Source: Periplaneta americana (Eukaryota; Arthropoda; Insecta; Blattodea; Blattidae). From it: a stretch of 64,000 nucleotides of DNA. The notes beneath the pieces are model-generated. The model searched no databases. It was not told the DNA's origin and saw only the letters and a list, made by a program, of their open reading frames with translations. Of this stretch, positions 44,423 to 55,089 are shown one piece after another; positions within the stretch are counted from its first letter, which is position 1; every line of letters starts with the position of its first letter. Where the stretch lies: positions 196,826,043 through 196,890,042 of the forward strand of contig NC_091119.1 in NCBI RefSeq assembly GCF_040183065.1. The letters run 5' to 3'. Both the position numbers and the translations under genes were made by a program.

Positions 44423-44518
44423 TCCCAGCGTTCAATTAAGACCCAGGCGGTGTCGAAGAAGACGCTTTCCTTTGAAGAGATCAGGTCTTCTCACATGCCG
44501 CTCCAGTCACAAGAAGAG
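44423..44518 (+). CDS. exon-like segment, unknown protein
   Basis: Thirty-two codons between TATATAG and GAAGAG/GTAACA read SQRSIKTQAVSKKTLSFEEI and RSSHMPLQSQEE with no stop, phase 0 at both ends. It would join the candidate first exon to give MALV/SQRSIK.... Base composition is less AT-rich than its surroundings. The donor (GTAACA) is weak. No family is recognised and further exons were not found in the window, so this could equally be a repeat fragment. Confidence 0.3.
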
Positions 44519-44828
44519 GTAACATGTCTATCAATGATGTTAGCATACTGATGTCCCGATGTCATCTCCACGTGGAGTATATAACAACATTGTCAATTGT
44601 CACATCTCGAGTTTGTTGATGGCGATAAAAAGATTAGTAGGCTAATTTGAATTTCAGTTCTAATTAAAAGTCATTTTATGGCTTAAAATTTATTCACTGT
44701 GGGTGATTGTGGTAGAAATGTATCGATGTCGATATATGGCTAAAAATAATTGTAACTAGGTATAATCGTTACAACAAAAACGTGACCACCGATTGACGTT
44801 ACAAGTATTGATATGTATCAGGAAGATA

Positions 44829-44940
44829 CAGGGTGAATCAGGAGGAAAGGCAGGCCTACATGTTTCGAGGGGTGATAATATTGGTGATTCTGAACAAAAA
44901 AAAATTGTATGAACATTGAGGGTGGGTGCGTCTCGGTGTT
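44829..44940 (+). mobile_element. possible end of a mariner-like (DUF4817-type) element
   Basis: ACAGGGTGAATCAGGAGGAA resembles the CAGGGTG-type inverted end of this group. The partner end was not located. Transposase sequence of the same type occurs at 46089-46345, so the two may be parts of one interrupted element. Confidence 0.35.
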
Positions 44941-44975
44941 GCGTGAGATTCACTCAGGGTAGCCGAGGTACGGTT

Positions 44976-45899
44976 GTGGTGTAGGATGATGTCGGGAATA
45001 ATACCAAGCCGGCTACTTATATAAAAGGCAGTGTAAACTCCAAAACTATAAGTTTATTGTCGTATTCACTTGGTAAACCCTAGAGTATGTATTTCCGGCT
45101 GACTTATAATTCAATCGTTGGTCGCACTTCTGCATCGACTCTATGGCAGCTCTGAATAAGCTCTATCCGATACTATAAATTCAATACTCTGCCCAGTACA
45201 CTATGATCGAAGCTCCTAAACGTTGACGAGTGGTCTCGCCGATGACAAAGTTCTAACTATCGAGTCTTCGCCGGAAGAAAGACTATTAAGTTGGGCCGCC
45301 GACACGAAAAAAAGATGTCGCGCCGTCTACACGAAGAAAAGTAGTTATCCTGTCGACACGAAACGAAGTAGTTATTCTGCCCTGTATGTAGGGCCGTCGA
45401 CACGAAAAGGAGTAGTGATTGTGCCCTGTATGTAGGGCCGCCGACACGATGAGATGTTGTCCTTATCTCCGCTCCCCGTCACCCTTATTTATAAAAACCT
45501 ATCCTACGCTAAAACTAACTATCCTATTGGTTAAAAACTACGTCACTTAACAGGCCTAAAATCCACTCTCTATTGGTCCAAAGTGACCTCATAAGCTAAA
45601 CCAAGATCTCTCCTTATTGGGCGCGAAATACGTCATCTCTAAATTTAAACTTTGGATTTCCCATAACATCTAATTAGTTTGTATATCTAACAAGAATACC
45701 CGTTCTTTGGAAAACCCAAGCTTGGCAGTATCTTTCCCACGGGTCCAGTCCAACTTTAGGATTTTACGCATCGCCGAGTGTCTATATACAATCCCGCACA
45801 AAGTGGCCCTAAATCTGTCCGATACTGACAAGTGACGAGAGGAATACCTGCGTGGGAAGCTAATTCTAACCAAGTCGCCAGAACATCCCCGCGATTACA
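44976..45899. mobile_element. possible solo LTR or other dispersed repeat with internal minisatellite
   Basis: A compositionally distinct, less AT-rich block that interrupts transposase-related flanks. It begins near TGATGTCGGGAATAAT and ends near CCCCGCGATTACA. Between 45297 and 45450 the motif CGTCGACACGAA(A/G) and the palindrome GCCCTGTATGTAGGGC recur at about 44-57 bp. No target duplication or coding sequence was found. Confidence 0.3.
45297..45450. repeat. imperfect tandem repeat
   Basis: Three to four units built of CGACACGAA plus AGTAGT(T/G)AT and GCCCTGTATGTAGGGC. Confidence 0.65.
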
Positions 45900-46088
45900 T
45901 GTCACAAAAATATGGAGATATCACTTCGCTATTAAATCGGTCTCTCCCTCTCCTAATTACTGCTTCAACATATGCCCTGTTCCTGACAGTATCTGACATA
46001 TAGCTGCTTAAAAATCACGGGCGTCAGTCTCATGTCCTTCATCAGCACTCATATGCGGACAAAACCAAAACGACATTAGGTTGTAGTA

Positions 46089-46345
46089 TGAACAATGAAA
46101 TGTATCCTGGGCGTTGGCTCGGTCGCGGTGGAGTCATTTCTTGGCCACCCAGTCTTACTCCATTGGATTAATGTGTAGGGGGTTGCTTTAAGAGCGAAGT
46201 CTTCAAGCGCAAACTGGAAACTTCTCACTCGCATTTTACATGCTTATGCTCAAGTAAGGGAATGTCCGAATCAGCACAGATCAGCAACACAGTAGCTGCA
46301 AAGTGCATTCAAGTTAACTGTGAACTTTTTGAACATGTTCTGTAA
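46089..46345 (+). pseudogene. mariner-like DDE transposase, C-terminal fragment
   Basis: The + frame reads YPGRWLGRGGVISWPPSLTP, LD, stop, then CVGGCFKSEVFKRKLETSH. After a frameshift comes HAYAQVRECPNQHRSATQ, and then AFKLTVNFLNMF. The expected pattern in DUF4817-type transposases is PGRWIGRGGP..WPxRSPDLTPLDFYLWG.LK..VY, then a helix-rich end. Here SPDL is reduced to S-L, and a stop replaces F after PLD, so the copy is inactive. The last catalytic Asp (PLD) is kept. Confidence 0.65.
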
Positions 46346-46990
46346 AGAGAAGTACACAATTAAGCAGAACATAAGAAACAATGTTTTAATTTTTACTCTA
46401 CTGGTGCTCAGTTCAAAGTGTGTGATGGCTCGCTGTATGCCGTCACGTGGCTAGTTGATGAGCCTAGAGAATTCAATCTTCCTACACTTCCGCAGAGGTG
46501 TATTACTTATGTGCCAGAGAAGTTGCCTAGCAAGTACGGCGTTCATTCAGAAGAGTACTTACCGTTACGTACGGTAACGGCGGTAGTGGCAGGAATGTGA
46601 ACTGTTTCGAAACATGTACTGAGGTGAGTTTTTTCTTACTGTCAGGATATGGGGAGAGGGTTAAGACGATTACTTATGTATTTGTTGACATTAACTTCGA
46701 CGGTCAACATGGACACGGAGCATTTGATTTATATTGTGGAATGATAACAAATACCCTGCGTACGACTTGGCCGCGCAAAACACAGTTCGAAAGAGGTTAT
46801 GGTAGCACACGGACCGTACAGACCGCCATCTGTTGCTACGACGTTCAAGTTATACCGTACACGTTCTCAGGTTCAGATTGAACGCCTTGATTAATAGGCA
46901 ACTTCTCTGACACAAAAGCTGAAACTCGCTTCAAATCGCTGACTCATCAACAGTGACGTCATGACACACTTTGAAATGAACACCCAGTAT

Positions 46991-47374
46991 TTTATTTCAT
47001 GGAGTGCAGTTTCACAGAAAGGACTTTGCCGACAGACCTTCTACTGCCCACTACTAATTGGTTGTCATAAATAAATGTCTCCCTTACTGTGACGGAAATC
47101 TTGTCTTCTCCTGTCAGTAACCAATCACAACCCTCGTTCAGAAGAATTGACAGGCTCTCGTCAAATCCACGTGGAGGCAGAGTTGCCGCATCTTTTCCGA
47201 ATTCCAAGAATCCCTTCAGTCTCACTGTCTCATTTCGAGGGTCACCAGGATTGTGGCAACTGTGCAATGTTGGGACGAGGGGACAGAATGAATTGTCAGA
47301 GGTGTTTGTGTAGGAAGTCATAATCTGTAAGTGAGTGTTCAAAGGAGCCACCGAACTGCACTTCATGAAATAAA
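46991..47374. repeat. unit with short inverted ends around an unknown ORF
   Basis: TTTTATTTCATGGAGTGCAG (from 46991) and its inverse near 47353-47374 (CTGCACTTCATGAAATAAAA) bound a 340-bp interior. Confidence 0.5.
46992..47366 (-). other. unknown 124-codon open reading frame
   Basis: Read on the minus strand it gives a polar protein with CHNPGDPRNETVRLKGFLEF and WLLTGEDKISVTVRETF in the middle. It occupies almost the whole interval between the short inverted ends, with start and stop inside the arms. I recognise no domain, signal peptide or membrane helix. It may be a captured fragment or a chance frame; the balanced composition argues mildly for past coding. Confidence 0.25.
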
Positions 47375-47779
47375 ATGGAGTATACTAACATTAAGTCAAC
47401 TTCAGAATACGCGACTTCCAATGTACACTAAACTATACAGCTACGAATAGATCAATGCAATATTATGTTGAATAAGAAACTTACAAGAATTAAACCATAT
47501 ATTTTTCAGGTGAAACTAGCGCTAAGGTAGTTCCCTTTTTACTCCGCTTATGCATCTTCGTTCGGCTGTCTTACCAGTCATATCAACGTAATTTTGGTGG
47601 CATTACGAGAGTTTCACGCTATGCCTTGTATATACGAATCTGTGACAGGTTAGGTTAGTTTAGGATTTTGTTATGCCTTGCATATACTAATCTGTTCAGG
47701 ATTTTCATAGCCAGGTGATTTTTCCCCAATATGTTTTCGCGGGATATCAGCCGAGTTAAGATTTTGGAATGCTCCAAGC

Positions 47780-47810
47780 TTTCGACTGCTATCTCTGCAG
47801 CCATCTTCAG
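47780..47810 (-). ncRNA. hammerhead-like motif, Penelope copy D, left arm
   Basis: The reverse-complement copy of the motif described at 48336-48366, since it lies in the inverted arm. Confidence 0.45.
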
Positions 47811-48053
47811 GGAAGTGATGTCCGAACAGAAAGTCGAAAGGTTATATAGATGTGGCTGTCTCAGGTGAAACGGGATTGGTTGGCGGATCGGCCAATCCGG
47901 GGCCGGGAATTGTCATCGCTCGTAAGCTCCGCCCCTCCCGGGATTACTGCGTGAAGTTTGGCGGGCGGCGAGCCCTGTTCCGCCGGTTGGAATCGGTTGC
48001 CGTCCTCGGTCCGTGATCTTCATGACCTTGATTGTAAGAGGGCCTGAGTTGGT

Positions 48054-48296
48054 CTAAGGCCGGTGTTGCGCCACTGCAGATTTTTCCGGGTAATACAGCC
48101 TCAGGTTCCTCTTATGTTCTTTGATTCTGTCTTCTATTGTGCGGCCAGTCTGCCCTATGTATACTTCGCCACACTCGCATGGAATCTTGTAAATCCCTGG
48201 AGTCCTTAAGCCCTGACTGTCTTTAACCTGACGTAGATGACTCCTGAAACGGGATTGGTTGGCCAACCAATCCCGTTTCACCTGAGACAGCCACAT
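48054..48296 (-). CDS. GIY-YIG endonuclease fragment, Penelope copy D
   Basis: The start codon lies inside the right inverted arm. The 80-codon frame includes TPGIYKIPCECGEVYIGQTG, then RTIEDRIKEHKRNLRLYYPE. GIY at residues 34-36, CxC at 40-42, YIG at 46-48 and RIKEH follow the Penelope GIY-YIG pattern, but this is a distinct subfamily from copies A-C (IPCECG instead of LTCNSC). It stops soon after the core (AVAQHRP-stop), so the C-terminal half of the nuclease is lost or frameshifted. Confidence 0.75.
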   Translation of the reverse strand: MWLSQVKRDWLANQSRFRSHLRQVKDSQGLRTPGIYKIPCECGEVYIGQTGRTIEDRIKEHKRNLRLYYPEKSAVAQHRP

Positions 48297-48335
48297 CTAT
48301 ATAACCTTTCGACTTTCTGTTCGGACATCACTTCC

Positions 48336-48366
48336 CTGAAGATGGCTGCAGAGATAGCAGTCGAAA
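48336..48366 (+). ncRNA. hammerhead-like motif, Penelope copy D, right arm
   Basis: CTGAAGA (48336-48342), T, GGCTGC, loop AGAGATA, GCAGTC, GAAA (48363-48366). It fits the hammerhead core CUGANGA ... GAAA with a 6-bp stem II and one extra T after the core. It is on the strand opposite to the nuclease frame; its mirror in the left arm is on the nuclease strand. Confidence 0.5.
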
Positions 48367-48762
48367 GCTTGGAGCATTCCAAAATCTTAACTCGGCTGAT
48401 ATCCCGCGAAAACATATTAGCGAACCAACGCCGAGAAAGCCTCAAATCATACAGGTGATTTTTGTTTAGTGATGTTGTCAATACTGGCTAGCGTAATGGC
48501 GTATGTAGAAACGAAGTTACATTATGAAAACTATGTGTTTACTTCGTTATTATTTATTGCGCTTCACTATTTTTCAGTGGTGATTGGATTAATACAAGTT
48601 TTTCCTTCTTCACATTACATCGTATCGTGTGGTTTATAACCCTACGTTCCTTTCCTTCACTATAAACCACACCGTTTGCACCACCACCACGCATCTCTCA
48701 TTTCACACGTAGGCTAATTCACTATATTTCCGAACAATTTCCGTTTCTTCAATGTCTTTCTA

Positions 48763-49503
48763 CAGGGTGTATCTAAATTGGTGTCAAATATTTCGGGGAC
48801 GTGTTCCTAACACCAAAACATTACAAAAAGTTCATATTAACATTGGTCTCAAAATAATTTATTTCAGAGTTACAAGACAAAATTTAATGTTACAAAAATT
48901 GCTCGAAGTGGCTTCCTCTTGATTCGATGTATACCCTAAACCTGCGTTACATGCTCTGGCGTACTCTGTTGAAAATTCCTGGAGTGTTTCGTATTTCGTG
49001 AAATCCATTTGGATACGCTCTCAGAATATCAACATTAAGTACAGGAGTCGCATAAACCAGGGACTTTAAATGTCCCCAGACGAAGAAATCCATTGGATTC
49101 AAATCAGGCGATCGAGCAGGCCATGCAATGAATCCCCTTCGACCAATACATCTTTGAGGAAATCGATCATTAAAAAATTACTATCAGACTGAAATGAGCT
49201 GGAGCAGCATCGTGTTAAAACACATTCGTTGGATGACGTCCAGAAGTACAGTACATCATCAATTAAATGATGCAAATCATTTCGCTCTGTTCACTCACAA
49301 AAACATTTCCTTCTGATTTCTTTGCTCTACAAAATACAAACAAACAAAAAACCATCAAACAATCAGCGGTCAATGAAGGGACAAATCCTTTAATAACTCC
49401 CTAACGAATGGTTTTCAGACCCATGTTCTCATTAACTTTTTTAATTGTTTTGATGTTAAGAACACGTCCCCGAAATATTTGACACCAATTTAGATACACC
49501 CTG
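48763..49503 (-). mobile_element. Tc1/mariner-superfamily element, non-autonomous
   Basis: Inverted ends CAGGGTGTATCTAAATTGGT... of about 50 bp, flanked by TA (48761-48762, 49504-49505). The 741-bp interior holds only a transposase remnant. Confidence 0.8.
48925..49165 (-). pseudogene. DDE transposase fragment
   Basis: On the minus strand: RFPQRCIGRRGFIAWPARSP, DLNPMDFFVWGHLKSLVYAT and PVLNVDILRAYPNGFHEI. WPARSPDLNPMDFFVWGHLK is the third catalytic motif region of the IS630/Tc1/mariner group with the Asp of NPMDFF retained. The N-terminal DNA-binding domain and the first catalytic motifs are gone. It is related in style, not in close sequence, to the 16.5-kb transposase. Confidence 0.75.
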
Positions 49504-49877
49504 TATAAAATCCATAACTTCTTAATCTATTTAAAAAAAAAAAGAAAGAAAAAAAAACGACATTCAACAATTTCTATTTCCAAAATCAACGGAACTACCT
49601 CAGCGCTAGTTTCTCCTCTTTACCTTAGGCCTACACTTACCTCCGCAAACTACACACACTACGATGCATTAATTCCATAAAGCCTTCAGGAAGTTAAACA
49701 ACTCTCTACATTCCTCAAATTGTGAGCTAAACTGAACCAAGTAATCGGTCGATCGTAAGCTCAGCAGAACATCCTAGTGCCGTGTACAACTCAATGAACG
49801 AACTTTCAAATGTCAAAACACTGCGATATACCGCACGACTCGATCTATCGATTATAATACTACCATATTACAACATA

Positions 49878-50614
49878 CACTAGCGTTCGAAAATACCTGA
49901 CCCATACTAATCGATAGTGATCGATAATTTGTTCGTGTAAATGTGGCTTCTTTAGTTATTCTATGAATAGATGGCTATACATACACACATACTTAACCTG
50001 CATTATAAAATTAAGTATTTCATTCCCCTCCAATGAATGTAAAAAAACTACTGATTTTCAAAGATATCTATAGTCTAGAATTTTTTGATCGTGTAAGCGA
50101 ATTTTGTAACCGCGGGATGTCAGAACCAAAGATACAACTAAATGACAATGTACGAGTACATTGTGTTGATAAAGCGTCGTAAAATAACCTACTAAAAAAA
50201 CCGAGTACATTGACATTTCAAAGATATCTAGCCTAGAATTTTCTGATTATGTAAGCGAACTTTCTAACCACGAGATAAGTTAGAACCAAAGATATAATAA
50301 ATTGATAAACTTCTAGTTCTTCAATAGGTGGCAATATCATTGGGATCGGTACAAAGTGTCAGGGGAGGGGAGAGAAATTGTTATGTAGATTAAATATACA
50401 TTTTTCTCGTAATTCACAGTATCAGAAGTTTCAGCTAAGTATAGTGCTTTTTACAGTCATTAGAGAGGGAGTGAAATTTTGAATTCTATAATGCTGGTAT
50501 ATTCATGTGGTATTGGAGCCATCTAGCCTATTTATAGAAGTAATAACTTAAGAAGCCATATTTACACGAACAAATTATCGATTGGTAGGGGTCAGGTATC
50601 TTTGAACGCCAATG
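49878..50614. mobile_element. Tc1-like non-autonomous element with internal duplication
   Basis: Inverted ends CACTAGCGTTCGAAAATACC and CATTGGCGTTCAAAGATACC (the second read inward on the minus strand), flanked by TA (49876-49877 and 50615-50616). Arms of about 90 bp include ATTTGTTCGTGTAAATGTGG. The interior carries a direct duplication, 50056-50150 and 50216-50300 (TTTCAAAGATATCTA..., AGAACCAAAGATA). Confidence 0.7.
50164..50201 (+). mobile_element. 38-bp SINE S2 3' fragment with 11-bp target duplication
   Basis: TGTTGATAAAGCGTCGTAAA and TAACCTACT plus A tail is the S2 3' end. CGAGTACATTG flanks exactly at 50153-50163 and 50202-50212. Confidence 0.8.
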
Positions 50615-50774
50615 TACCTAATGACATGTCATCAATAACGTCATAGTTTTCAATCGATTTTTTAAATTTACCATTAAATCATATTGAATAGCGACAGTGG
50701 CGTACGCAGAATTTAATTAAAGGGGGTCATTATTAAAATTGTTTACAATTTACATTATTGGTATTTTAAATTTT

Positions 50775-50782
50775 GTAGTATA

Positions 50783-50840
<58 letters not shown>
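50775..50840. repeat. (TTA)n microsatellite
   Basis: About twenty TTA units. Confidence 0.95.
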
Positions 50841-50842
<2 letters not shown>

Positions 50843-51209
50843 AGAACAGTGAAAAAAATTGCCTAATCAAAACTTTAGAAACAAAATTTTATAGTTGTGC
50901 ACCTTTTTCGATGAAAAAGGGTGAATTTTAACAACGAATACAGTTTTCTGTTCTTCCTGTGAAATTAAAAAAACTGGAGATATTAACTTTTGAAAAAAAG
51001 CTCCTCATATTTCATAGCATCTCAAATCGAGCCGTACCTCTTTCCTTCTGTTATAAAACACAAATAAAGTAGTCCCATTCAAATATCAGCGACTACCACC
51101 TGGACCCTTCCTTGTGAGCAGCGTCTGTTCTCAGAATGTCTGCTCATTTGCTAATCTCTGAAATAGTTTGCACACTATTATAACAACGTTAAGCTTGTAT
51201 AACTTAAAT

Positions 51210-52375
51210 CAGGCATGTCAATTGATGCCCACAGGAGCAAGCGCGCGCTTTAGAGCCCAGGAGAGCCTGAGCGCTTTACAGCGGAAAGGAAAGAGACATA
51301 CGAAAGAGGTGGTATATGCCGCTTGGTCGAGCTATATTCAGGGATGGCCAGCACTGATTCAATAGATAAAGGGAAGAGAACTTATTAAAACTGTATCCAT
51401 GTTAATTTTTAGATTTGTCTGAGAAGTATAAGTGCATTATAAGAATGTAAGTTTTAATTTTAATGCTCATTTTTCACAAGTTTGATTTTTTTATTCAAAA
51501 TAAATATTTTCTCAACTTTTCGTGTAGGAAAGTGAAATTTTCAAGTATAGGCCTATTTATTTATCAGCCTTACAGAATGTTTTCGTAAATATAATATACC
51601 GTATATACGTATTACTGAAGATAGTGTATTGAAAATTTTGAAAATATTCGCTTGGGAATTGTTTGTAAGGAAATGAATTAACAAAGCAACTACTGTTACA
51701 TCATAAGCAAAAGATATGTGCCCATGTGTTGTAAAAATGTTAGCACTATAGCTTCAGCAGATTTCGAGAAAATCATTTAATATTCTGATGATAGGAAGTT
51801 GCTCACAAATATCACCTTAAAAGCATAATGCGATAAGAGTTTTGTTATGTAATATTAGTTACACTTAAAACAGATACAGTACCTAGGTAACTTTGCTTTG
51901 TACTGTAATATTGTTTTGATTAGTTTATTGATTACTTTTGTAAGGCTAAAGATACCATCAATATAAATTCCAACTTATGTTATACTCAATCTCTTTCTTT
52001 GGAATATCACTTTCTTTATGAATGATGTGTTTCATCAACTTAATACAGTATAATATTATACTACTATGGAATTTAAGTGAATATTCCTTCTTAACTCTCT
52101 ATTATGTTATTAAGATTTAAAACACAAGTGCAATATTAAGAAATCAGTGTTAGTACTTTTGTTTTACAGACAATATAGATAATATTAAACAGAAAGAAGC
52201 CATATAAAAATAAAGACATAAAATTTCGCGTTCCGTTTGAAGTTTGTGTATCACTGTTTTCTTAATCCAACAGGTTGCTTATTCATATACACAACCGTTT
52301 CTCTTTCCATACTTAGCGCTTGCTGCCCGCGCATGACGTCAAGGTCAGAAAAATGCGCTTGCTTTGACATCACTG
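51210..52375. mobile_element. non-autonomous hAT element with exact 8-bp target duplication
   Basis: Ends CAGGCATGTCAATTG and, read inward, CAGTGATGTCAAAGC. ACTTAAAT occurs exactly at 51202-51209 and 52376-52383. GC-richer subterminal blocks (GCAAGCGCGCGC on the left, GCGCTTGCTGCCCGCGC on the right) mirror each other. No transposase was recognised. Confidence 0.75.
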
Positions 52376-52383
52376 ACTTAAAT

Positions 52384-55045
52384 CCTTAGCGATATTGGTG
52401 TCGTCTTTAGTACACTTTAGCACTATCGAATCGGAGTGACAGCGGTCTGGCAGGTGTCTTTCCCAAACTCGGCCAACGCTTCTTTGCAAGACATAATAGA
52501 AGAGCTGCAGGCAACTATAAGATACAAAGAATGCACCTGAACATAAATTACTAGACATTTAACAAAAGGTTAATCTTTTCGTCTTCGAAATCTTTATCTT
52601 TTCTTTGCCTTCCTGTTTGTGTTCTTCAAAATAATGATCTCATATCATCTTGGTCCTTATTTTCATCTTTATCTCCGTCTTCTTTATTTTCATCTTCGTA
52701 ATAATTCTCATCTATTTTGTCTTCATCTTCATGGGCCGTTTGATCTGTCATTCCCGAAGTATCGTGAAGATAGCGAGACTTCACGATTGTGTGTTCTTTC
52801 ACTTGAGATATCTCGCCTATGGTTGGTTATTCATCGGTTAGTCACAGGAATTTTGCCGTATTGCAACAACCCCAATACGTAGGACAAATGGTTTTCTCGT
52901 CCCTTTTCTTTACTTAATTTCTAGGTAGTTTTTACATGTCTCACCAGCAATGGAAATACAATTTTCTAAGGTGTACATTTTTACGGTAGTCACATATAAT
53001 GTATTAGGGCTAAAATTTTCACCTTCTATATTTTTGGAGCAATCTCTTTAAACATTTTATCATATATAATATACAATACTCCTCGTTTTCTTTTCTTTTC
53101 CAGATAAAAATTGTTTTATACGAAATATTTCATAGCGTGTTTTGGGAAAGCCATTGATTTAATTCCCAATATGCTCAGTCAGTTTAAGAAAGCAGTGTAT
53201 TATGGTAATAAATGATTGAAAGAATTTTAGTTTTGTCCTCTAAATGTGCAGAAATTTGATTCGAACAAATGTAACATTTTAAAATTCCTTTGCGAACTAT
53301 AAATTACCAGCTGAATATTTAAATAAGATATTTTTTGTCACGAATTGTGATTTTTTACATAAAGAATTATTAATGATAAAACAGTGCTAAAGGCAGTGTT
53401 TAACACATTCATTATGGATAAAATACAGAAGAAAGCATTAAATGTATTCAAAATAGTTGTACAAGATATCTGGGAAACTAAAGTTCCTTGTACAAATTGC
53501 ACCTCGTAAATTAAAAATATACCAGGCAGTCAGGAGACACCAAAACCTGCGAGACGTCGCCAGGAAAGCTTCAGTAGTTATTTCAATAAAAGTTATTTGC
53601 ATTCCAATAATTGTTTTTTAATCAAGAAGTATTCTCTAATCACTATACTGAATTCCAGCACAAAATTAATTCGTATTATGTAGAAATTAAACTTTTAACT
53701 TAATAAATTTATACTAGCGAAAGGTGTACATACCCCCTTAATTATTTTTTATCGTTACATATATAATGCTCCTTCCGTTGTAATTTTCATTTTTTTAACG
53801 TGAAAAATTCACCAAACTCCAATATATTGTATAATTTAAACAAAAACCCACCGTAGATTCAATTATTCGTATGTTTATGAGCATATCCAGAAAGTTGCAA
53901 GGTGTCACGTCAAAATATGTATCGTAAGGAACATTTTATACATGCGAAAATATAAAAAAATGGAAGGCGAGAAAATAACATCATAAACTGACCTTAGAAT
54001 GGCTCTGCACTGCATGGTCTTCAAAATTGGTAGCAGGACAAAATTGATGGTATTTAATGCAGGGAAAAAAATATTGAGCATTTTTAAGCATGAAAGTGAA
54101 AAATTGATGATTTTGACGAAAATGAAATTTCAGCCATAACTTGCCTTAATTTCAGAATTAGAGTAATTTATCAGTGACTGATCAAGGAAAAAAAAGAAGC
54201 AGTCTCAGTCTAGATAAGTAGGCCTAGTTACAATTTTTTGTAACATGCAGGATGATTTTAATACTTTAAAATTAAGAATGAAGTCAAAAGTTGAAGAGAA
54301 AATTCTTCCACACGTAAGCCGCAATGAATGGCCATCTAAAAATAACGTCATTGAATAACAGTGATCTGCTATAAACTAGATAACAAACGATATAATCAGG
54401 CTATTGTGTGATTTCCTCAACACATGTTGTAAGAAGTGTAAAAATACAGCTCGTTAACAACTGTAAAGAGATATTTTTCTACTTTACTTAAAATAACTTA
54501 CTCTTGTTATCTGAAATGTCAAATCACTTACAAGGCGACGTCTGAACGTCAAATGTATTTGCATATTACGTATTTGTTCGCACGTGTTACCACTGCCGCT
54601 ATAATTAATTTCAACATGGTTTCCATTTCTGTCTGGTTTCGAATTTTCACAAAAGCAGAAAGAAGTTAAAATGTATGTTGTGAATCTGGATCAATAAGCT
54701 AGAAGAGCCTTTGAGTGATATTAAAACTTGTGTTTTTGCTTTATTAAGAACGCTATAGACCTGCTTTAGAGAAATGAATGTCAAGCTATTGAAATTATTT
54801 TCTTTGCTAACAAGTTTCTAAGCGTTTCATAATTGGATCCACTAACTGCAATAAGGAGGAAGTATCGTTATGTTGCAGACATTTCAAGATTGTCGTGAAA
54901 ATACCAATTTTCAGTAGGTATCCTTAGAGACGAAAGAAGTGTCTTTGGGAATGTTGTATACAACAATTTCCCCTGAACTATTGGCCTGATCTTCGTCATT
55001 TTCAATATCTACACACACGCGCAAGCTGTATACGAGAATTTTGTA
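52384..55045. other. no recognised gene
   Basis: AT-rich sequence. A CT-rich stretch (52560-52740) gives repetitive Phe/Ile/Leu frames that are low-complexity. No repeat family was identified. Confidence 0.45.
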
Positions 55046-55089
55046 TATGAGATTATCTACCAAAAAGTAATTCGGCACTGTTTTTGCTC

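Larger units (their letters stand above)
47725..48451 (-). mobile_element. Penelope-like element, copy D, with perfect 157-bp inverted arms
   Basis: 47728-47884 and 48262-48418 are perfect inverted repeats by direct reading. CAGGTGATTTTT flanks both sides (47712-47723 and 48452-48463), a 12-bp target duplication. A minus-strand GIY-YIG frame occupies the middle. The reverse transcriptase is absent. Confidence 0.85.
47512..49613. repeat. inverted ends enclosing two nested transposons
   Basis: GAAACTAGCGCTAAGGTAGT at 47512 is mirrored near 49591-49613 (ACTACCTCAGCGCTAGTTTC). A Penelope element and a mariner-type element sit between. Removing them leaves about 0.6 kb. Confidence 0.4.

Noticed and set aside
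52619-52882. hydrophobic frame resembling a membrane protein
   Set aside because: It arises from a TTTTCATCTT-rich low-complexity stretch. There is no splice or start context.
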